Shown in pieces: positions 5,383-6,818 of a DNA stretch of 6,818 nt (its first letter is position 1; each line of letters opens with the position of its first letter). The notes under the pieces were generated by a model, which was not told the DNA's origin, made no database searches, and worked only from the letters and a program-made list of their open reading frames with translations. A program made the position numbers and the translations under genes. The stretch comes from Lentisphaeria bacterium (GTDB lineage Bacteria > Verrucomicrobiota > Lentisphaeria > Oligosphaerales > Oligosphaeraceae): the NCBI GenBank assembly GCA_024405235.1, contig JAKSPA010000090.1, positions 1-6,818 on the forward strand. The letters are read 5' to 3'.

Positions 5383-6738
5383 ATGTCTTTTTGGGTTCGC
5401 GACAAACAATTCTATCATTCGCTGGTTGTTCTGGCAATTCCTATCATTCTGCAGAATATCATAACGCATGGCGTCACTCTCGCCGACAATATGATGGTAG
5501 GACAGCTAGGCGACGTAAAGATCGCAGGACTGTATTTCAGCAACTACGTCCAATATTTCCTCCAGATGCTACTGTTGGGACTGGATGCCAGCATCGTCGT
5601 CCTCGCCTCCCAATACTGGGGTAAACACGACTGCGAGCATATCAAGGACGTATTCTCCATCGCGATGCGAATCGCCCTATGCATCACATGTCTCTTCACG
5701 GCCTGCACAGTCCTTTTTCCACACGTCGTAATGCGCTTGATGACAGACAACGCTGAAGTAATTGCCAGCGGTGCAAGCTACCTGCGCATTGTCGGAATAA
5801 GCTATGTGCTTTTTGGCGTCTCGATAACTCTGCTCAGCGTTCTACGCTCGGTGGAAATGGTCCGCATCGGATTGTATAACTCGATTGTCGCACTTGTCAT
5901 CAACGTGTCAGGCAACTACCTCTTCATCTCAGGACACTGCGGATTCCCTGCCATGGGCGTGCGCGGAGCGGCTCTGGCAACTGTCATATCACGTGCAATC
6001 GAACTGTTCGTGGTTTTATATTTCGCACTGAAAGTCGACAGGAATCTCCGTCTCAAAACCAGCGACTTCCTGCGTTGGGACAAAGAAATCTTCCATGACC
6101 TGCTCAAGTACGGCACGCCGCTTGTCGCCGGACAAGCAGTCTGGGCAGTCAACCTTTTCCTGCGCGCTTTCATCACCGGCAGCATGGAAAAAGAAGCCAT
6201 GGCTGCAATGAGCATTACCGACGCCTTCGACGGCCTCCTTTGCATAGGCACATTCGGTTTGGCGTCAGCAGTGGGAATCACTACAGGCAAGACCATCGGC
6301 CGTGGTGAATTCAACAAGATGAAGACACAGGCCAGGACCATGCAAGTGATCTTCCTAGGCATCGGACTGCTGACTGGCCTCACAGCAATACTGTTCAGCA
6401 ACGCCTACCTCTCATGCTACAACATAACGCCCCACACACGTGAAATCGCGCAAACCTTCATGCTTGTCCTCACGATAGTCCTCGTCTTCAGATGCTATCA
6501 GGCGCCATGTCTCATCGGACTCGTCAAAGCAGGAGGCGACACCGCCTTCGTATTCAAAAACGACAGCTTCTTCGTATTTTTTGTAGTGTTTCCCTCCGCG
6601 CTGCTTGCACAATTCTATTTCCACGCGCAACCATGGATCGTATACGCCTGCCTGCTCTGCGATCAGGTTCTCAAATGCTTCGTCGCCGTCGTCAAAATCA
6701 ATTCCTTCAACTGGATGAAAAATCTGACGCGTCCATAG
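5383..6738 (+). CDS. MATE-family multidrug/toxin efflux transporter
   Basis: An inner-membrane cation-coupled antiporter of 451 residues with twelve hydrophobic segments expected in two six-helix halves. Family features: the N-terminal RDKQFYHSLVVLAIPIILQN (6-25), DNMMVGQLGD (35-44) with D36 where a coupling Asp sits in NorM-like proteins, ASGASYLRIVGISY (128-141), SGNYLFISGHCGFPAMGVRGAALATVISR (176-204), the second-half repeat KYGTPLVAGQAVW (242-254), KAGGDTAF (382-389) and the terminal DQVLKCFVAVVKINSFNWMKNLTR (427-450). The start ATG at 5383 lies nine bases after the CPCC stop without a recognisable Shine-Dalgarno, implying coupling and a shared transcript. Substrate unknown; D386 replaces the usual context of a late-helix Asp. 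No terminator is evident downstream. A link to the toxin pair is positional only. Confidence 0.92.
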   Translation: MSFWVRDKQFYHSLVVLAIPIILQNIITHGVTLADNMMVGQLGDVKIAGLYFSNYVQYFLQMLLLGLDASIVVLASQYWGKHDCEHIKDVFSIAMRIALCITCLFTACTVLFPHVVMRLMTDNAEVIASGASYLRIVGISYVLFGVSITLLSVLRSVEMVRIGLYNSIVALVINVSGNYLFISGHCGFPAMGVRGAALATVISRAIELFVVLYFALKVDRNLRLKTSDFLRWDKEIFHDLLKYGTPLVAGQAVWAVNLFLRAFITGSMEKEAMAAMSITDAFDGLLCIGTFGLASAVGITTGKTIGRGEFNKMKTQARTMQVIFLGIGLLTGLTAILFSNAYLSCYNITPHTREIAQTFMLVLTIVLVFRCYQAPCLIGLVKAGGDTAFVFKNDSFFVFFVVFPSALLAQFYFHAQPWIVYACLLCDQVLKCFVAVVKINSFNWMKNLTRP

Positions 6739-6818
6739 AAAAACTAAAGCCACAGAAAAAGTCTATCTACTTCTGAGCCCCTATCTTTACTGTTCTTCAA
6801 AGGACTCAAAGGAATCAA
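6739..6818. other. Downstream tail without a supportable gene
   Basis: Eighty bases after the MATE stop contain no coding sequence and no hairpin with a T-run. Two direct copies of TCAAAGGA (6797-6804 and 6806-6813) stand near the edge; AAGGA could be a ribosome binding site for a gene starting beyond the window. Confidence 0.3.

Noticed and set aside
5916..6753. Minus-strand open frames opposite the MATE gene
   Set aside because: They are antisense to a full-length transporter with clear motifs, and have no recognisable products of their own.

Overview
The window looks like chromosomal DNA of a Gram-negative-type bacterium of moderate GC content. Housekeeping genes lie leftwards on the minus strand (1-4305) and a small accessory-looking cluster lies rightwards on the plus strand (4472-6738). 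The lineage cannot be fixed from sequence alone. A gut or rumen bacterium, perhaps of the Verrucomicrobiota/Lentisphaerae sort, is only a guess. TAA, TAG and TGA all end recognisable genes here, so the genetic code appears standard.

Minus strand, in transcription order: a concentrative nucleoside transporter of the CNT/NupC family (4305-3040), then smpB (2977-2525), queA (2510-1461), dapA (1386-517) and a DUF177/YceD-family gene (516 to beyond base 1). A promoter-like sequence sits in the 62-base gap before smpB. smpB to queA (14-base gap), queA to dapA (74-base gap) and dapA to DUF177 (no gap) could form one transcription unit. The products serve ribosome rescue, tRNA queuosine modification, lysine/diaminopimelate synthesis and, by family association, 23S rRNA/L32 biology.

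The divergent intergenic region 4306-4471 holds promoter-like elements in both directions and a 7-bp perfect inverted repeat (4429-4455) close to the first plus-strand start.

Plus strand: the most interesting locus is 4472-5373. Read in a single frame, 4472-5167 encodes a Sec signal peptide, a Lys/Pro/Thr/Ala-rich linker and a C-terminal domain resembling the colicin D/CdiA-CT (BECR-fold) RNase toxins. The frame is broken by one TAA at 4601-4603, just after the signal peptide. Its natural stop overlaps, as ATGA, the start of an intact 69-residue CPCC-type cysteine-rich protein (5164-5373), a plausible immunity or antidote partner. The arrangement reads as a secreted toxin-immunity pair whose toxin has been silenced by a nonsense mutation, or is expressed in some unusual way. 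A MATE-family efflux transporter (5383-6738) follows nine bases later. The last 80 bases hold no gene that can be supported.
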